This document shows positions 12,105 to 24,974 of a DNA stretch of 64,000 nt, in pieces. The stretch is from Lantana camara (Eukaryota; Streptophyta; Magnoliopsida; Lamiales; Verbenaceae): assembly GCA_037501455.1 (NCBI GenBank), contig CM074863.1, positions 60,679,501 through 60,743,500 of the forward strand, given 5' to 3'. How positions within the stretch are numbered: position 1 is the first letter of the stretch; each line of letters opens with the position of its first letter. Made by a program: the position numbers and the translations under genes. The notes beneath the pieces were generated by a model. That model searched no databases and had not been told where the DNA came from. It was given only the letters and a program-made list of their open reading frames with translations.

Positions 12105-15100
12105 CTAACTGCGCGGAAACATCTCCGGATGAAATCTTCTCATCTTATCCTCCGTTTCCCACGTAGCCTCTTCTGTCTTATCACTTCTCCATAACACCTT
12201 AACTAGTGGGATTTTTCGGTTTCTTAATTCTTGAAATTTTCGATCCAAAATCTTAACCGGTTTCTGCACGAAGGTGAGATTAGGCTCAATTTCTACCTCT
12301 TCCTCGGGTAGGATCGCGGATTCATCCGGATAATATTTGCGAAGTTGGGAGACATGAAATACGTTGTGGATTCCAGTTAAACTCGGAGGTAGATTCAAGC
12401 GATAAGCCATATCTCCAATTTTCTCAAGAACCTTATACGGACCTAGATAACGAGGATTCAACTTACCTCCTTTTCCAATTCTCGAAAACCCCTTTCACCA
12501 ACTTCAAACTTAAGATCCTTTCTCCGTCGATCCGCATAACTCTTCTGTCTATCTTGAGCTGCTTTCATCCTTTGCTGAATGATTTCAACCTTATCGATCG
12601 CCGCTTGCACGGCCTTAGGCCTTGTTCCCAAATTCCTTTGCAATTCTTGCCAAAACCTAGAAGTAAACCTCGGATCTCGATCTGATACAATACTAACCGG
12701 CACACCATGAAGTCGAACAATTTCATCAACATACTTCTTAGCTAACTTTGTCACCATATCCGACATCCGAATAGCCAGAAAATGTGCCGATCTCGTTAAT
12801 CGATCCACGATCACCCAGATTCCATCAAAACCACCCTTTACTCTAGGAAGACCCGAAACAAAATCCATCACCACTTGTTGCCATTTCCATTTCGGAATAG
12901 GTAGCGGTTGAAGTAGCCCCGATGGCTTCTGATGCTCAGCTTTCACAATTTGGCAAGTCAAACAATGTTTCACGAAATTAATTACATCCCTCTTAAGACC
13001 ATCCCACCAATAGAACTACTTCAAATCCTTATACATCTTATTTCCCCCGGGATGTATCGAATACCCTGATCTGTGAGCTTCTTCCAAGATAATCCTCTTC
13101 AATTAACTCGGCACAACAACCCTGTTCTTGAATCTTAAGAGTTCCGTATCATCAAATCCAAACGGGCACTCGGGATCTTCTCTAGCTTTCTCGGCTAATT
13201 TTTGAACCTCGGGATCTTTTCTCTGAGCTTGAAATAACCTCTGTTGAAGATCCGGTTGTACCGTAATATTCCGAATACCTGCTCTTAACTTGAATAACTT
13301 AGTTTCATCTTCAACTTCCACCTTCACACTAGACACGCTAGCTTTCCTGCTAAGCGCATCCGCGACCACATTGGCCTTTCCGGGATGGTATCGAATTGTA
13401 CACTCATAATCCGCTAAAGTCTCCATCCCAACGCCTTTGTCTCTTGTTTAACTCCTTATGAGAAAACAAATACTGAAGAGTCTTGTGGTCAGAAAAGATC
13501 TCGATAGGAATTCCATATAGGTAGTGTCTCCACTTCCCCAAAGCAAAGATCACTGCCGCTAGCTCGAGATCGTGAGTTGGATAATTATGTTCATGATCCT
13601 TCAATTTCCTCGAGGCATAAGCTATCATCTTACCCTTCTGCATCAACACACATCCCAATCCTTCTTTCGGGGCGTCCGTATAAACCATGTATCCTTCAGT
13701 ACCATCAGGGAGTGCTAATACCGGTGCAGTGGTCAACTTCTCCTTCAAGAGTTGGAAACTCACCTCACATGCCTCATTTCAATCAAACTTGACTTCCTTC
13801 TTTGTCAACCAAGTTAAAGGAGCTGCAATCTTTGAGAAATCCTTGACAAACCTTCGGTAATACCCAGCTAAACCCAAGAAACTTCGGACCTCGGAAGCAT
13901 TCCTTGGACTTTGCCACTGAATAACCGTTTCGATCTTTGAAGGATCTACTTCCAAACCCTTACTCGAGACAATATGTCCTAGAAAAGCAACCCGATCGAT
14001 CCAAAACTCACACTTACTAAACTTTGTGTAGAACCGGTGCTGTCTCAATGTTTCCAATACCAATCTGAGATGCCTGGCATGATCTTCCGGAGTCCTCGAA
14101 TAGACCAAAATATCATCAATAAATATTACCACAAATTTATCCAAATAAGGCCGAAAAGTCCGATGCATCATATCCATAAATGCTGAAGGGGACCGAAAGG
14201 CATTACTACGAACTCATAGTGTCCATACCGGGTATTAAATCTTGTTTTAGGTATATCCTCTTCCCGGATTTTCAACTGGTAGTAACCTTGCCTTAAATCC
14301 AATTTCGAATAAACCCCCGAACCTTTCAACATATCAAACAAATCCTCGATGTGGGGCAACGGATATTTATTCTTGATAGTTCTCCGATTAAGCTCTCGGT
14401 AATCTATACACATCCTCAAAGTTCCATCTTTCTTCTTAACGAAAAGAACCGGAGCACCCCACGGAGATGAACTCGGTCGAATGTACCCAATCTTCAATAA
14501 TTCCTCGAGTTGAATCTTCAATTCCTTCAACTCTGCCGGAGCCATTCTATAAGGGGGTCTTAGAATATGGTTCTGATCCCGGATATAAATCTATAACGAA
14601 TTCAATCTCACAATCCGGTGGCAAAGAACCCAAATTCTCCGGAAACACATCGGGAAAATCCTTAACCACTGCGGTCTCCATAAACTTAATTTGATCCTGC
14701 GGCTTATTGAGAAGATAAGCAACGAATCCCATAACTCCTTCTTTCATTAGCTTACGAGCTTCCATAAATGATAAGAGCTGTACATTCTTCGATCCCACTT
14801 CTCCAATCAACTCTTTCCCCCAATTTAATCTTCTTCTTAAAATAATCAACTTCGGCCCGGTGCCGGTATAACCAATCCATCCCGAAGATTACCCCATCTC
14901 TCTTCATAGGCATCACGATGAAATCTGCCGGATAATCTTTCCCTTCTATCAATACAGAACAACCTCGAACCACTTGATCCGTCTGCAAATTTCCTCCAAG
15001 AGGAGAACTCACAAAATAACAAGAATTTGCACAAGTAATAGGTAGGCACATAGAAGTACATAGATCACGAGATATAAAAGAATGAGTAGCACCCGGATCA

Positions 15101-15501
15101 AATAATGCATGAATGTTCGTGGTATGAATGCATATGGTACCTTCAACCACGGTTTTCGGATCCACCTCAGCATCCTGCTCCTCGCCCTCAAGGGCACAAG
15201 CACGTGCCTGAATCATGGGCCTCTGAACTCCCTTTTGAAATCCCAGGTTCTTGTCAGGACATGCATCCGCCATATGGTCAGCTTTTCCACAAATAAGGTA
15301 TAAACCCAACCTCTTCCAGCATTTGTAATAGTTGTGAGTTGGCCCTCCACAATGTGTGCATGGTGGCTTGGATAATCGGGCCTCACTTGGAATTTGTCGA
15401 TCTAAAGATGTCACGGTTAAAGCCTTTGGAGCTTGTGAAGCTTGTCCTCCCATTCGAGGCTTCTTAAAAGAAATTTTGGAAGGAGGAGTAGCTTGAACCA
15501 T
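12105..15501 (-). pseudogene. Tekay pol: protease, RT, RNase H, integrase, chromodomain (degenerate)
   Basis: Going leftwards, 14752-15501 holds a gag zinc-knuckle tail and the protease. RT lies at 13779-14545 ([10 protein letters not shown], then FIDD), RNase H at 13404-13763 ([18 protein letters not shown]), the integrase HHCC and core at about 12458-13100, and a chromodomain-like tail at 12117-12263 (KILDRKFQELRNRKIPLV..WETEDKMRRFHP) ending at 12105. Damage is extensive. The protease active site reads DPGA (codons 15088-15099) instead of D-S/T-G-A. There are frameshifts near 14820, 14547 and 13415. About 10 bp are lost inside MPFGLTNAP near 14190. In-frame stops lie at 13779-13781, about 13103 and about 13014. 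A deletion near 12625 removes the integrase stretch with the third catalytic acid. It cannot encode an active enzyme. Confidence 0.9.
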
Positions 15502-15531
15502 TGGTCTCTTCCCCGAACTTGTTCCAGAACC

Positions 15532-16293
15532 TCACCCCATGGGTGCTCTAAAAATCGGGTCTGTCTTCTTGTACTCCTCTTCTTGAACTAGAGCCCTTTG
15601 TACAGTGTCAGCGAAGGACTCGAAATTATGGCCAGCGTGTCCATGCCTCAAATCCTGTCTCAAACCCGCAATAAATTTCTTGGCCTTCCTCTTCTCATCC
15701 CGGGTAATGTGAGGAGCATACTTCCCAAGTCTGTTAAAAATAGCAATATACTGAGCCACGGATCGATTCCCCTGTTTGAGATCCATGAATTCTTGCTCTT
15801 TACGTTTCCGCACTACCTCGGGCACAAAACACTCTCGAAATTCCCATTTAAAAACCTGCCATGTAATCTCCTCTCCATCAACTTCTAGCTTTTCCCTTGT
15901 TCTTTCCCACCAATCATAAGTCCCGCCATCAAGTTGAAATATAGCGAATTGGGCCTTTTCCTATGTAGTAAACTGTCGAACCCCAAATATCCTTTCTATT
16001 CTTGTTAACCAACCCTCTGATACCTCATCATCAATGGAACCAGAAAATCGAGGAGGATTGTACCTCAGAAATACTCTATGAGGATCCCTATTATTGTTCG
16101 ATGGGGCCGGTTGCTCAACGGGTTGTGGTGGGGGAGCTTGAGCTCTCCTATGCTCGACATAATTGAAAACAGCTTCCATGAAATTTTCCATGTTCATTGG
16201 AGGCGGTTGCGGTTGTTGTTCTTGTGGTGTAGGAGAACGATCACGGTGTCGGCGTCGCCCCAGTGATCTCTCACGATGTCTACGCGGAGGCAT
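15532..16293 (-). pseudogene. Tekay gag (two in-frame stops)
   Basis: This is the capsid ORF starting MPPRRHRERS at 16293. It has a proline/glutamine-rich N terminus, the RYNPPRFSGS..WLTRIERIF block, and after a TAG at 15961-15963 the conserved WERTREKL..FRECFVPEVVRKRKEQEFMDLKQGN and YAPHITRDE motifs. A second stop (TGA, 15532-15534) separates it from the zinc-knuckle region (CGGPTHNYYKC.., CGKADHMADAC) that begins the next frame at 15501. In intact relatives gag-pol is one reading frame. The start is supported by the shared MPPRR opening with element 1. Confidence 0.88.
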
Positions 16294-16365
16294 TCTGTCA
16301 AAGAAACACCGAAATGCATGTTATCTTTAGTCTATGCATGAGAGTACAATTAATTCAATCAAAAT
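16294..16365 (-). other. Tekay 5' leader, gag-proximal part
   Basis: This is the first 72 bp upstream of the gag ATG. The leader is interrupted here by CRM-alpha and resumes at 37781. The flanks AAAAT (16361-16365) and AATAT (37781-37785) form an imperfect (4/5) target-site duplication. Confidence 0.8.
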
Positions 16366-17220
16366 TGATAAGAACCCCACGTATATGACGTGAAACCCAT
16401 CACCGTAAATTGGAGTTCGAGATTTAGGATCGTTCCAAATTCAAAGGTTAATCAAAAGGAGTGTGACCAGTTTGCTATAATTGAGCAAATAACCAACACT
16501 ATCAGATAAAGGAGTGCACCCCTTCAACTATAGAAGAGTTGAGAAGCAACACTATCAAGTTCTGAAGATTGGATCTTCGAAAGTTCAATCAAGAACAAAG
16601 AGTTTGCACTCAAAGATATAATTCTATTCAACTTGTGTCAAATGATTACAATATGTGACCCTTATATAGTTTCATGCAAAGCATGCAAGATTCTACTGAA
16701 ACACCACTAACCCCACTAACTCTTTAAGGAAATGTAAATCCTAAAGAGTGTAACTCCTATTCTAACTTATTGGCTGAAATTCAAACATATATAGTCCTAT
16801 AATGACTATATAACTCAACTTATACTATAAGCTAAGAAATGACATGAAATGAAAATTAAACTAGGCCCTAATTGATAACACATAATTAGAGCTTTTATTA
16901 CAACTTAAAGACTCAAATAAACGTGCACTTTATGGCTGCATCATGGATGAATTGTGCACTTAAGAATATTATACTCTTCATGGCATGAACTTGTAACCGC
17001 CACATACTCTTCTTGAATGACCCGAATGAGGGCTTGAACTTTGGCATGTAACTCTTTAGCCTTAGGCCTTGTAATTGGCCCCTTATAATCGGTTATATTG
17101 TCATCTTGTGCAGCTCCTTGATTACGTTCAGTTACATGATTTCTTGCATGGGAATTGTCCTCCACGTAATCAACTCCATCACCATGTTCCAAGCTAGAGT
17201 TAGGGCTTCGGTTCACATCA
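16366..17220 (-). repeat. 3' LTR of CRM-alpha
   Basis: This is 855 bp, from TGATAAGAACCCC to CGGTTCACATCA. Its right-hand 280 bp encode the C-terminal tail of pol on the minus strand (stop at 16941), including YKGPITRPKAKELHAKV. It is the partner of 36926-37780. Confidence 0.9.
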
Positions 17221-19536
17221 TCCTCCCCTTCTTGAAACGGATTCGTCCTCGAATCATCACCTACATTAAACGGAGATAAATCAGCAACATTAAAAGTAGC
17301 ACTAACACCATACTCACCTGGTAATGCTATCTTATAAGCATTGTCGCTTATTCTATGAAGCACACGAAATGGTCCATCTCCTCGCTGATCTAATTTGGAC
17401 TTTCTTTTTGTTGGAAACCTTTCTTTTCGAAAGTGAACCCAAAGAGATTACCTTCGTTAAACACCATATGTTTCCTTCCCTTGTTGACACGAACCATAGC
17501 TTGCTCATTCCTCTTTTCAATGTGTCGCCGGGCTTGTTCATGCATCTTCTTTACTAAATCAGCCTTCCTTTTGCCATCTAGACTTACAATTTCATTCATA
17601 GGCAAAGGTAACAAATCCAAGGGGGTTAAGGGGTTAAAACCATAAACAATTTCAAATGGAGTAAACGATGTAGAAGTATGAACCCTTCTATTATAAGCAA
17701 ACTCCACAAATGGTATACAATCAACCCAATTCCTTGAATATGATTTAAAAACAGCCCTTAAGAGTGTCCCTGAGGTACGATTAACTACTTCCGTTTATCC
17801 ATCCTTTTGAGGATGATACGTTGTAGAAAAAAGCAACTTAGTTCCCAACTTACCCCATAGAACACGCCAAAAATGACTTAAAAACTTAACATCTCGATCA
17901 CTTACAATAGTTTTAGGTACACCATGCAAACGAACAATTTCCCTAAAGAATAAGTTAGCTACATTAGATGCATCATCAGTTTTATTGCAAGGAATAAAAT
18001 GAGCCATTTTCGAGAACCTATCAACAACAACAAAGATTGAATCCTTGCCATTTTGTGTCCTAGGCATGCCTAATACGAAATCCATTGATATATCAACCCA
18101 AGGACGTGTTGGAACAGGCAAAGGCGTGTATAAACCGTGAGGTTTAATACGTGATTTGGCTTTTCGTCATGTAATGCATTTGTGACAATACTTCTCTACA
18201 TCTTTTCGCATATGAGGCCAATAAAAATGCTCTTTTAAGATGTTCAATGTTTTTAACACCCCAAAATATCCCATTAAACCACCCCCATGCGATTCACGAA
18301 CAAGTAGAGCACGTAGTGAACATTGTGGAATGCAAAGCTTACTTTCTCTAAACAAATATCCTTCTTGCAAGTAAAACTTTTCATGAGGTTTTTGTTCACA
18401 CAATGCATATACGTCACAAAAATCAGAATCCATAGCATACAATTCCTTCACATGCTCAAATCCCATGAATTTAGTACTCAATGTGGAGACAAGTGCGTAC
18501 CTTCGTGATAGAGCATCCGCTACCACATTTTCCTTTCCTTTCTTGAATTGTACGATGTACGGAAAAGACTCTATGTACTCAATCCATTTGGCATGCCTCC
18601 TATTTAAGTTACTTTGCCCACGCAAGTGTTTCAATGCCTCATGGTCTGTGTGAATCACGAACTCTTTAGACCATAGGTAGTGTTGCCAAACTTCCAAGGC
18701 TCTAACCAACGCATAGAGCTCTTTATCGTACGTGGAATAATTCAAGCTTGCACCACTTAGTTTTTCACTAAGGTAGGCAATGGGCTTCCTCCTCTCTTGC
18801 ATAAGGACTGCTCCTACACCAATACCCGAAGCATCACATTCGATTTCAAATGTTTTAGCAAAATTAGGTAAAGAGAGTAAGGGTGCGGTACTTAGCTTTT
18901 GTTTAAGAGCTTGAAATGCCTCTTCTTGAGCTTTTGCCCATGTAAAAGCTCACGTTCTTCTTGATAAGTTCAGTCAATGGGGCTGCCATGGTGCTGAAAT
19001 TAGGAACAAACCTCCTATAAAATCCCGCAAGGCCATGAAAGCTTCGAACCTGTGTGAATGATTTGGGTGTTGGCCATTCCTTGATTGCCTTCACCTTCTA
19101 TTCATCAACTTCTATACCTGCTGCACTTACCACAAAACCAAGAAACACAACTCTATCTATGCAAAACGTGCACTTCTTGAAGTTAGCATAGAGTTTGTTC
19201 TCACGTAAGGTTTCAAGTACCACTTTCAAATGCTTAACATGCTCTTCTAAGCTTGCACTATAGATCAGAATGTCATCAAAATAAACCACTACAAACTTTC
19301 CAATAAAGGCACGTAAAACATGATTCATCAAACGCATAAAGGTACTAGGTGCATTCGTTAAACCAAATGGCATAACTAACCATTCATACAATCCATCTTT
19401 GGTTTTGAAAGCCGTTTTCCATTCATCACCCTCATGCATTCTTATTTGGTGATAACCACTTTTCAAATCAATTTTAGAGAATATTGAACTACCATACAAT
19501 TCATCTAACATTTCATCAAGTCTAGGAATAGGGTAC
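16941..19536 (-). pseudogene. CRM-alpha pol, C-terminal two thirds (RT palm to CR-like tail)
   Basis: From right to left this holds RT from the beta-plus insertion point ([15 protein letters not shown]), MPFGLTNAP and YFDD, then the RH connection ([14 protein letters not shown]), RNase H ([18 protein letters not shown]), the integrase zinc region, the core ([18 protein letters not shown]), the [14 protein letters not shown] block and the tail inside the 3' LTR. Breaks include a stop after GIEVDE near 19096, a frameshift at about 18950, a TGA replacing the last zinc-ligand Cys (CIT-stop-RKAKS, near 18166) and a TAA in HPQKDG-stop-TEVVN near 17795. There are also frameshifts near 17710 and 17380. 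It continues at 34077 on the other side of CRM-beta(+). Confidence 0.87.
17221..17236 (-). other. Polypurine tract of CRM-alpha
   Basis: On the minus strand this reads TTCAAGAAGGGGAGGA immediately before the LTR start TGATGTGAACC. The tract lies inside the pol coding region, because the CRM pol frame crosses the PPT into the LTR. Confidence 0.85.
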
Positions 19537-20291
19537 TGATGTGAATCACGATGAACCGCGACCATATCTTGTCCCAAATGAAGAGCTAGACCGATCCACA
19601 GCTCAAGAAGATAGCATACAAAAGGAACAAAGTTATGGTGGTCCAATTACAAGAGCTCGGGCCAAAATTATCCAAGAGGAAGTTGGAAATCTCTTAAACC
19701 AATTTGCTCAAACTGGACTCCAACCTTCAAAATGGGCTGCTGAACCAAATTCAGAATACTTTAATGTTTTTATGTCCAATTCCTAAAGTCTGAAGTGTGG
19801 AAATGATGTAATTCGGCCCTAAGCCTATTATAGTATTATTTGGGCCTTTATTTTATCATTATTTAGCTGCATATTAGTTTATTTAAGCCCACTTTTGTAA
19901 GCCTTCGTGGCAAGTGGCAGGAATAGCTTGTGTCCTTTAGTATTCTAGTGTCTCTTAGGTTTCCATGCATGCATCTTTATATTCAGCATTGTAACTTGTT
20001 TTTCTTTCAATCAAGAAGTAAAATTATTGAATTTTCATTCAAGTGATATTTTTCTCTCAAGTTCTTTGCTGAACGACATTAGGGTTTCAAACCCCTTTCC
20101 CGGATAACGTTATTTCTCGACTCCTTATAGTCGACGGGGTGCGTTACTTACAATCTGATAGTGTTGGTTCTTTGCTCAATATAGCAAACGGGTCACACTC
20201 CTCTTATTTTCAACCTTGAATTGGACGATCAGATTCAAGAACTCCAAGTACTGATATAGGGTTTCACGGCAAGTACGTGGAGTTCGTATCA
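19537..20291 (+). repeat. 5' LTR of CRM-beta(+)
   Basis: This is 755 bp, from TGATGTGAATCACG to GAGTTCGTATCA, the same length as both LTRs of CRM-beta(-). It is followed by TT and the PBS TGGTATCTAGAGC (20294-20306). Confidence 0.92.
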
Positions 20292-20293
20292 TT

Positions 20294-20306
20294 TGGTATC
20301 TAGAGC
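20294..20306 (+). other. Primer binding site of CRM-beta(+)
   Basis: This reads TGGTATCTAGAGC, the initiator-tRNA-Met type PBS with one extra T compared with TGGTATCAGAGC. CRM-beta(-) shows the same form at 26481-26493. Confidence 0.85.
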
Positions 20307-20647
20307 TTAGGTTTCCATCCAAGGTTACGTATCCGTATCTTTTATCTTTTGTATAATTTCTTTTCATTATTGTTATATTGCTGCAAAAAAATCGAAAAAG
20401 GCAAAAAAACAAAAAAAAAAAAAAAAAAAAAACGAAAAAAAAAAAGAGAGCAGCATTGTTTCAGTCATTTTCGTTGTAATTTCAAATCATAAGTCATGTG
20501 GATTTGTTTGCTTGTATCTTTTTAGTTGTAACAGTTCGTTTGTGACAATTTTAACACCATTATTGATTCATTCATCTTAAGGATTATTTGGTTGAGGGAT
20601 CTGAAATTTCTTGTGTCTTTCTTCAAGAATTGAGAGAAAAGAGTGGT
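20307..20647 (+). other. 5' leader of CRM-beta(+), PBS-proximal part
   Basis: This untranslated leader contains an A-rich tract (about 20406-20442, A runs broken by CG). It is cut at 20647 by CRM-beta(-) and resumes at 27251; GTGGT is duplicated at 20643-20647 and 27251-27255. A CATCCAAG|GTTACG donor-like site lies at about 20324. Confidence 0.8.
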
Positions 20648-21402
20648 TGATACGAACTCCACGTACTTGCCGTGAAACCCTATATCAATACTTGGAGTTC
20701 TTGAATCTGATCGTCCAATTCAAGGTTGAAAATAAGAGGAGTGTGACCCGTTTGCTATATTGAGCAAAGAACCAACACTATCAGATTGTAAGTAACGCAC
20801 CCCGTCGACTATAAGGAGTCGAGAAATAACGTTATCCGGGAAAGGGGTTTGAAACCCTAATGTCGTTCAGCAAAGAACTTGAGAGAAAAATCTCACTTGA
20901 ATGAAAATTCAATAATTTTACTTCTTGATTGAAAGAAAAACAAGTTACAATGCTGAATATAAAGATGCATGCATGGAAACCTAAGAGACACTAGAATACT
21001 AAAGGACACAAGCTATTCCCGCCACTTGCCATGAAGGCTTACAAAAGTGGGCTTAAATAAACTAATATGCAGCTAAATAATGATAAAATAAAGGCCCAAA
21101 TAATACTATAATAGGCTTAGGGCCGAATTACATCATTTCCACACTTTGGACTTTAGGAATTGGACATAAAAACATTGAAGTATTCTGAATTTGGTTCAGC
21201 AGCCCATCTTGAAGGTTGGAGTCCAGTTTGAGCAAATTGGTTTAAGAGATTTCCAACTTCCTCTTGGATAATTTTGGCCCGAGCTCTTGTAATTGGACCA
21301 CCATAACTTTGTTCCATTTGTATGCTATCTTCTTGAGTTGTGGATCGGTCCAGCTCTTCATTTGGGACAAGATATGGCCGCGGTTCATCATGATTCACAT
21401 CA
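20648..21402 (-). repeat. 3' LTR of CRM-beta(-)
   Basis: This is 755 bp, from TGATACGAACTCC to GATTCACATCA. The last 82 codons of pol plus the stop codon lie in it (21153-21402). Confidence 0.95.
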
Positions 21403-24400
21403 TTCCCCCCTTCTTGAAAAGGATTCGTCCCCGAATCTGAATCTGCATGAAAGGGAGATAAATCAGCAACATTAAAGGTGGAACTTACACTATACGTATC
21501 CGGGAGATCAATTTTGTAAGCATTATCATTGATCCTTTTCAACACTTTGAATGGTCCGTCCCCCCGTGGGTCAAGTTTGGACTTTCGCTGATGATTGAAT
21601 CTCTCTTTCCTAAAGTGAACCCAAACCAAGTCTCCTTCCTTGAAAACAACTTTCTTTCGTCCCTTGTTGGCTTGAATCATAGCTTGGTTATTTCTTTTGA
21701 GAATGTGAAGCCGAGCATCCTCATGCATTTTCTTCACAAGTTCAGCTTTCTCCTTGCCATCTAAGCTTACAAGTTCATTCATAGGTAAAGGAAGCAAATC
21801 TAAAGGAGTTAAGGGATTAAAACCATAAACAAGCTCAAAGGGTGAGAAAGAAGTAGAAGAATGTATTGAACGGTTATATGCAAATTCAACAAATGGAATA
21901 CACTCAACCCAATTCTTTGAGTATGTTTTAAACACAGCTCTTAAAAGAGTTCCCAAGGTTCGATTCACTACTTCCGTTTGTCCATCCGTTTGCGGATGAC
22001 AAGTGGTGGAAAATAACAGTTTTGTTCCCAATTTTCCCCACAATACTCGCCAAAAGTGACTTAAAAACTTCACATCTCGATCACTTACAATTGATTTTGG
22101 GATTCCATGAAGTCTTACTACTTCCCGAAAGAACAATCCAGCCACATGTGTTGCATCATCAGTTTTATTACAAGGAATGAAATGTGCCATTTTAGAAAAT
22201 CGATCAACAACAACAAAAATTGAATCCTTTCCATTTTGTGTTCTTGGCATTCCTAGCACAAAATCCATAGAAATATCAGTCCACGGATGCGTTGGAACAG
22301 GCAAGGGTGTGTAAAGGCCGTGAGGTTTAACTCGTGATTTAGCCTTTCTACAAGTTACGCATCTATGACAAGTCCGTTCAACATCCCGTTTCATATGAGG
22401 CCAAAAGAAATGTTCCTTAAGTATGCTCAAAGTTTTTAAAACACCAAAATGTCCCATTAATCCTCCCCCATGAGACTCACGGATTAGCAACTGACGCAAA
22501 GAACAATTTGGAATGCATAGCTTGTTTTCTCTAAACAAATAACCATCTTGAACATAAAATTTATCACAAGGCTTTTGTTCACAAGATGCAAATATTTCAG
22601 CAAAATCAGAATCACTCAAGTATAGTTCCTTAATATGATCAAATCCCATGAATTTAGCACTTAAGGTAGAGAGAAGAATGTACCTTCGTGATAAGGCATC
22701 AGCAACAACATTATCCTTACCTTGCTTGTACCGAATCACATAAGGAAACATCTCTATAAATTCAACCCAGCGAGCATGCCTTCGGTTCAAACTTCCTTGC
22801 CCCTTCAAATGTTTTAATGACTCATGATCCGTATGAATGATGAACTCTTTCGACCACAAGTAATGCTGCCACGTCTCTAAGGCCCTAATTAAGGCATAGA
22901 GCTCCTTGTCATAAGTAGAGTAGTTCAATGCAGCCCCATTGAGTTTCTCACTAAAGTATGCAATTGGTTTCTTCTCTTGCATGAGCACAGCACCTATACC
23001 AACACCCGAAGCATCACATTCGATTTCAAAAGCTTTAGAAAAATCCGGTAAAAGTAAAAGAGGAGCTGAACTTAGCTTTGTTTTCAATGTTTGGAATGCC
23101 ATTTCTTGAGCTTCTGCCCACTTAAATCCCACGCTTTTCTTGATGATTTCCGTTAAGGGGGCAGCTATGGTGCTGAAATTGGGCACGAATCTCCTATAGA
23201 ACCCGGCCAAACCATGAAAACTCCTTACTTCCGTGATGGTCTTGGGTGTAGGCCACTCTTTGATTGCCTTAACCTTTTCTTCATCTACCTCTATACCACC
23301 TGCACTTACAACAAATCCAAGGAACACGACTCTATCCATGCAAAAGCTACACTTCTTAAGATTAGCATATAACTTTTCATGCCTTAGTACCTCAAGTACT
23401 AACCTCAAATGCTCAATATGTTCATGCAAATTACGGCTAAAGATCAGTATATCATCAAAGTAAACCACTACGAATTTACCAATATAAGCACGCAATACAT
23501 GATTCATCAATCTCATGAAGGTACTAGGTGCGTTAGTTAAGCCAAAAGGCATTACTAACCACTCATACAATCCATGCTTAGTTTTAAAAGCTGTTTTCCA
23601 TTCATCACCTTCTTGCATTCTTATTTGGTGATAGCCACTTTTCAAATCAATTTTAGTGAAGATTGTAGAACCATGCAATTCATCAATCATATCATCAAGG
23701 CGAGGTATGGGATAACGATACTTTACCGTGATCTTGTTGACAGCCCTACAATCCACGCACATTCGCCAAGTACCATCCTTTTTAGGCACCAAAAGAACCG
23801 GAACAGCACATGGACTCATGCTCTCACGCACATATCCCTTTGCAAGCAACTCTTCAACTTGTTTTTGAACCTCCTTTGTCTCTTGAGGGGTGCTTCGGTA
23901 AGCTGGTCGGTTTGGGATGGCAGCCCCGGGGATGAGGTCAATTTGGTGTTCTATTCCTCGTATAGGAGGTAAACCGGGTGGTATTTCCTCCGGGAATACA
24001 TCCTCAAACTCCTGCAAGAGAGAAGAAACAACACTAGGCAAGGGAGGGGTTTCATTAGATGAAAGAAATATGTTTTTATACATCATCATCATCACAAGCT
24101 TTTCTTTTTTAATCACCCCCTCAATCTCTTTTTCTTTTATAAAGAAACTCACTTTTTTTCTTTCTTTCTTTTCAACTAGTTTCTTCTCTCCCTCTTCTTT
24201 TCTGTTACACTCTTTTTCTTTTTCCTTCTCCTTTTCTTTTTCATGCTCTTTTTCTTTTTCTTTTTCACATTCTTTCTCACTATTACAATCACTTTGTTTT
24301 GAAGAAGCTGAAATGGATTTCTTAATTTGGCACTGTTCTTCATACACTTGGCTTGGTGGTAAAGGTGCCAAGGTGATGTTTCGCCCATCCTTGGTAAAAC

Positions 24401-24942
24401 TATATCGATTCTTGTAGCCATCATGAACTGTTCGTCTATCAAATTGCCATGGTCTTCCAAGCAATATATGGCCAGCTTGCATTGGTACGACATCACAAAG
24501 AACCTCATCCATGTATTTGCCAATTGAAAAGGAGATAAGAACTTGTTTTGTTACCTTCATTTCACCATGTTCATTCAGCCATTGGAGCTTATAAGGTCTC
24601 GGGTGCTTCAAGGTTTTAAGGCCGAGCCTTTCCACCATCAATTTACTAGCCACGTTCACGCAACTCCCACTGTCAATGATCAGCCCACAAACTCGCTCCT
24701 TAACATGACACCGTGTGTAAAAGATGTTTTCCCTTTGTTGTTCATCTTTGTCCTCAAGAGCTTGGATGTGCAGAGCTCTTAAAACCACCAAACTTTGCCC
24801 CACAACCGCATGCTCAACATCACTTGCCTCATCCGATGTTTCAAGGCCTCCATTATCACCCTCACTTTCGGTTTCAAGTTCTCCATTGTCTAACAAGATC
24901 ATGGCTCTTTTGTTTGGACATTGAGACATTATATGGCCTGCT

Positions 24943-24974
<32 letters not shown>

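Noticed and set aside
24176..24523. Lysine-rich 115-codon ORF and its plus-strand serine/phenylalanine-rich shadow
   Set aside because: Both are other frames of the KEKE linker region of the intact CRM Gag-Pol.
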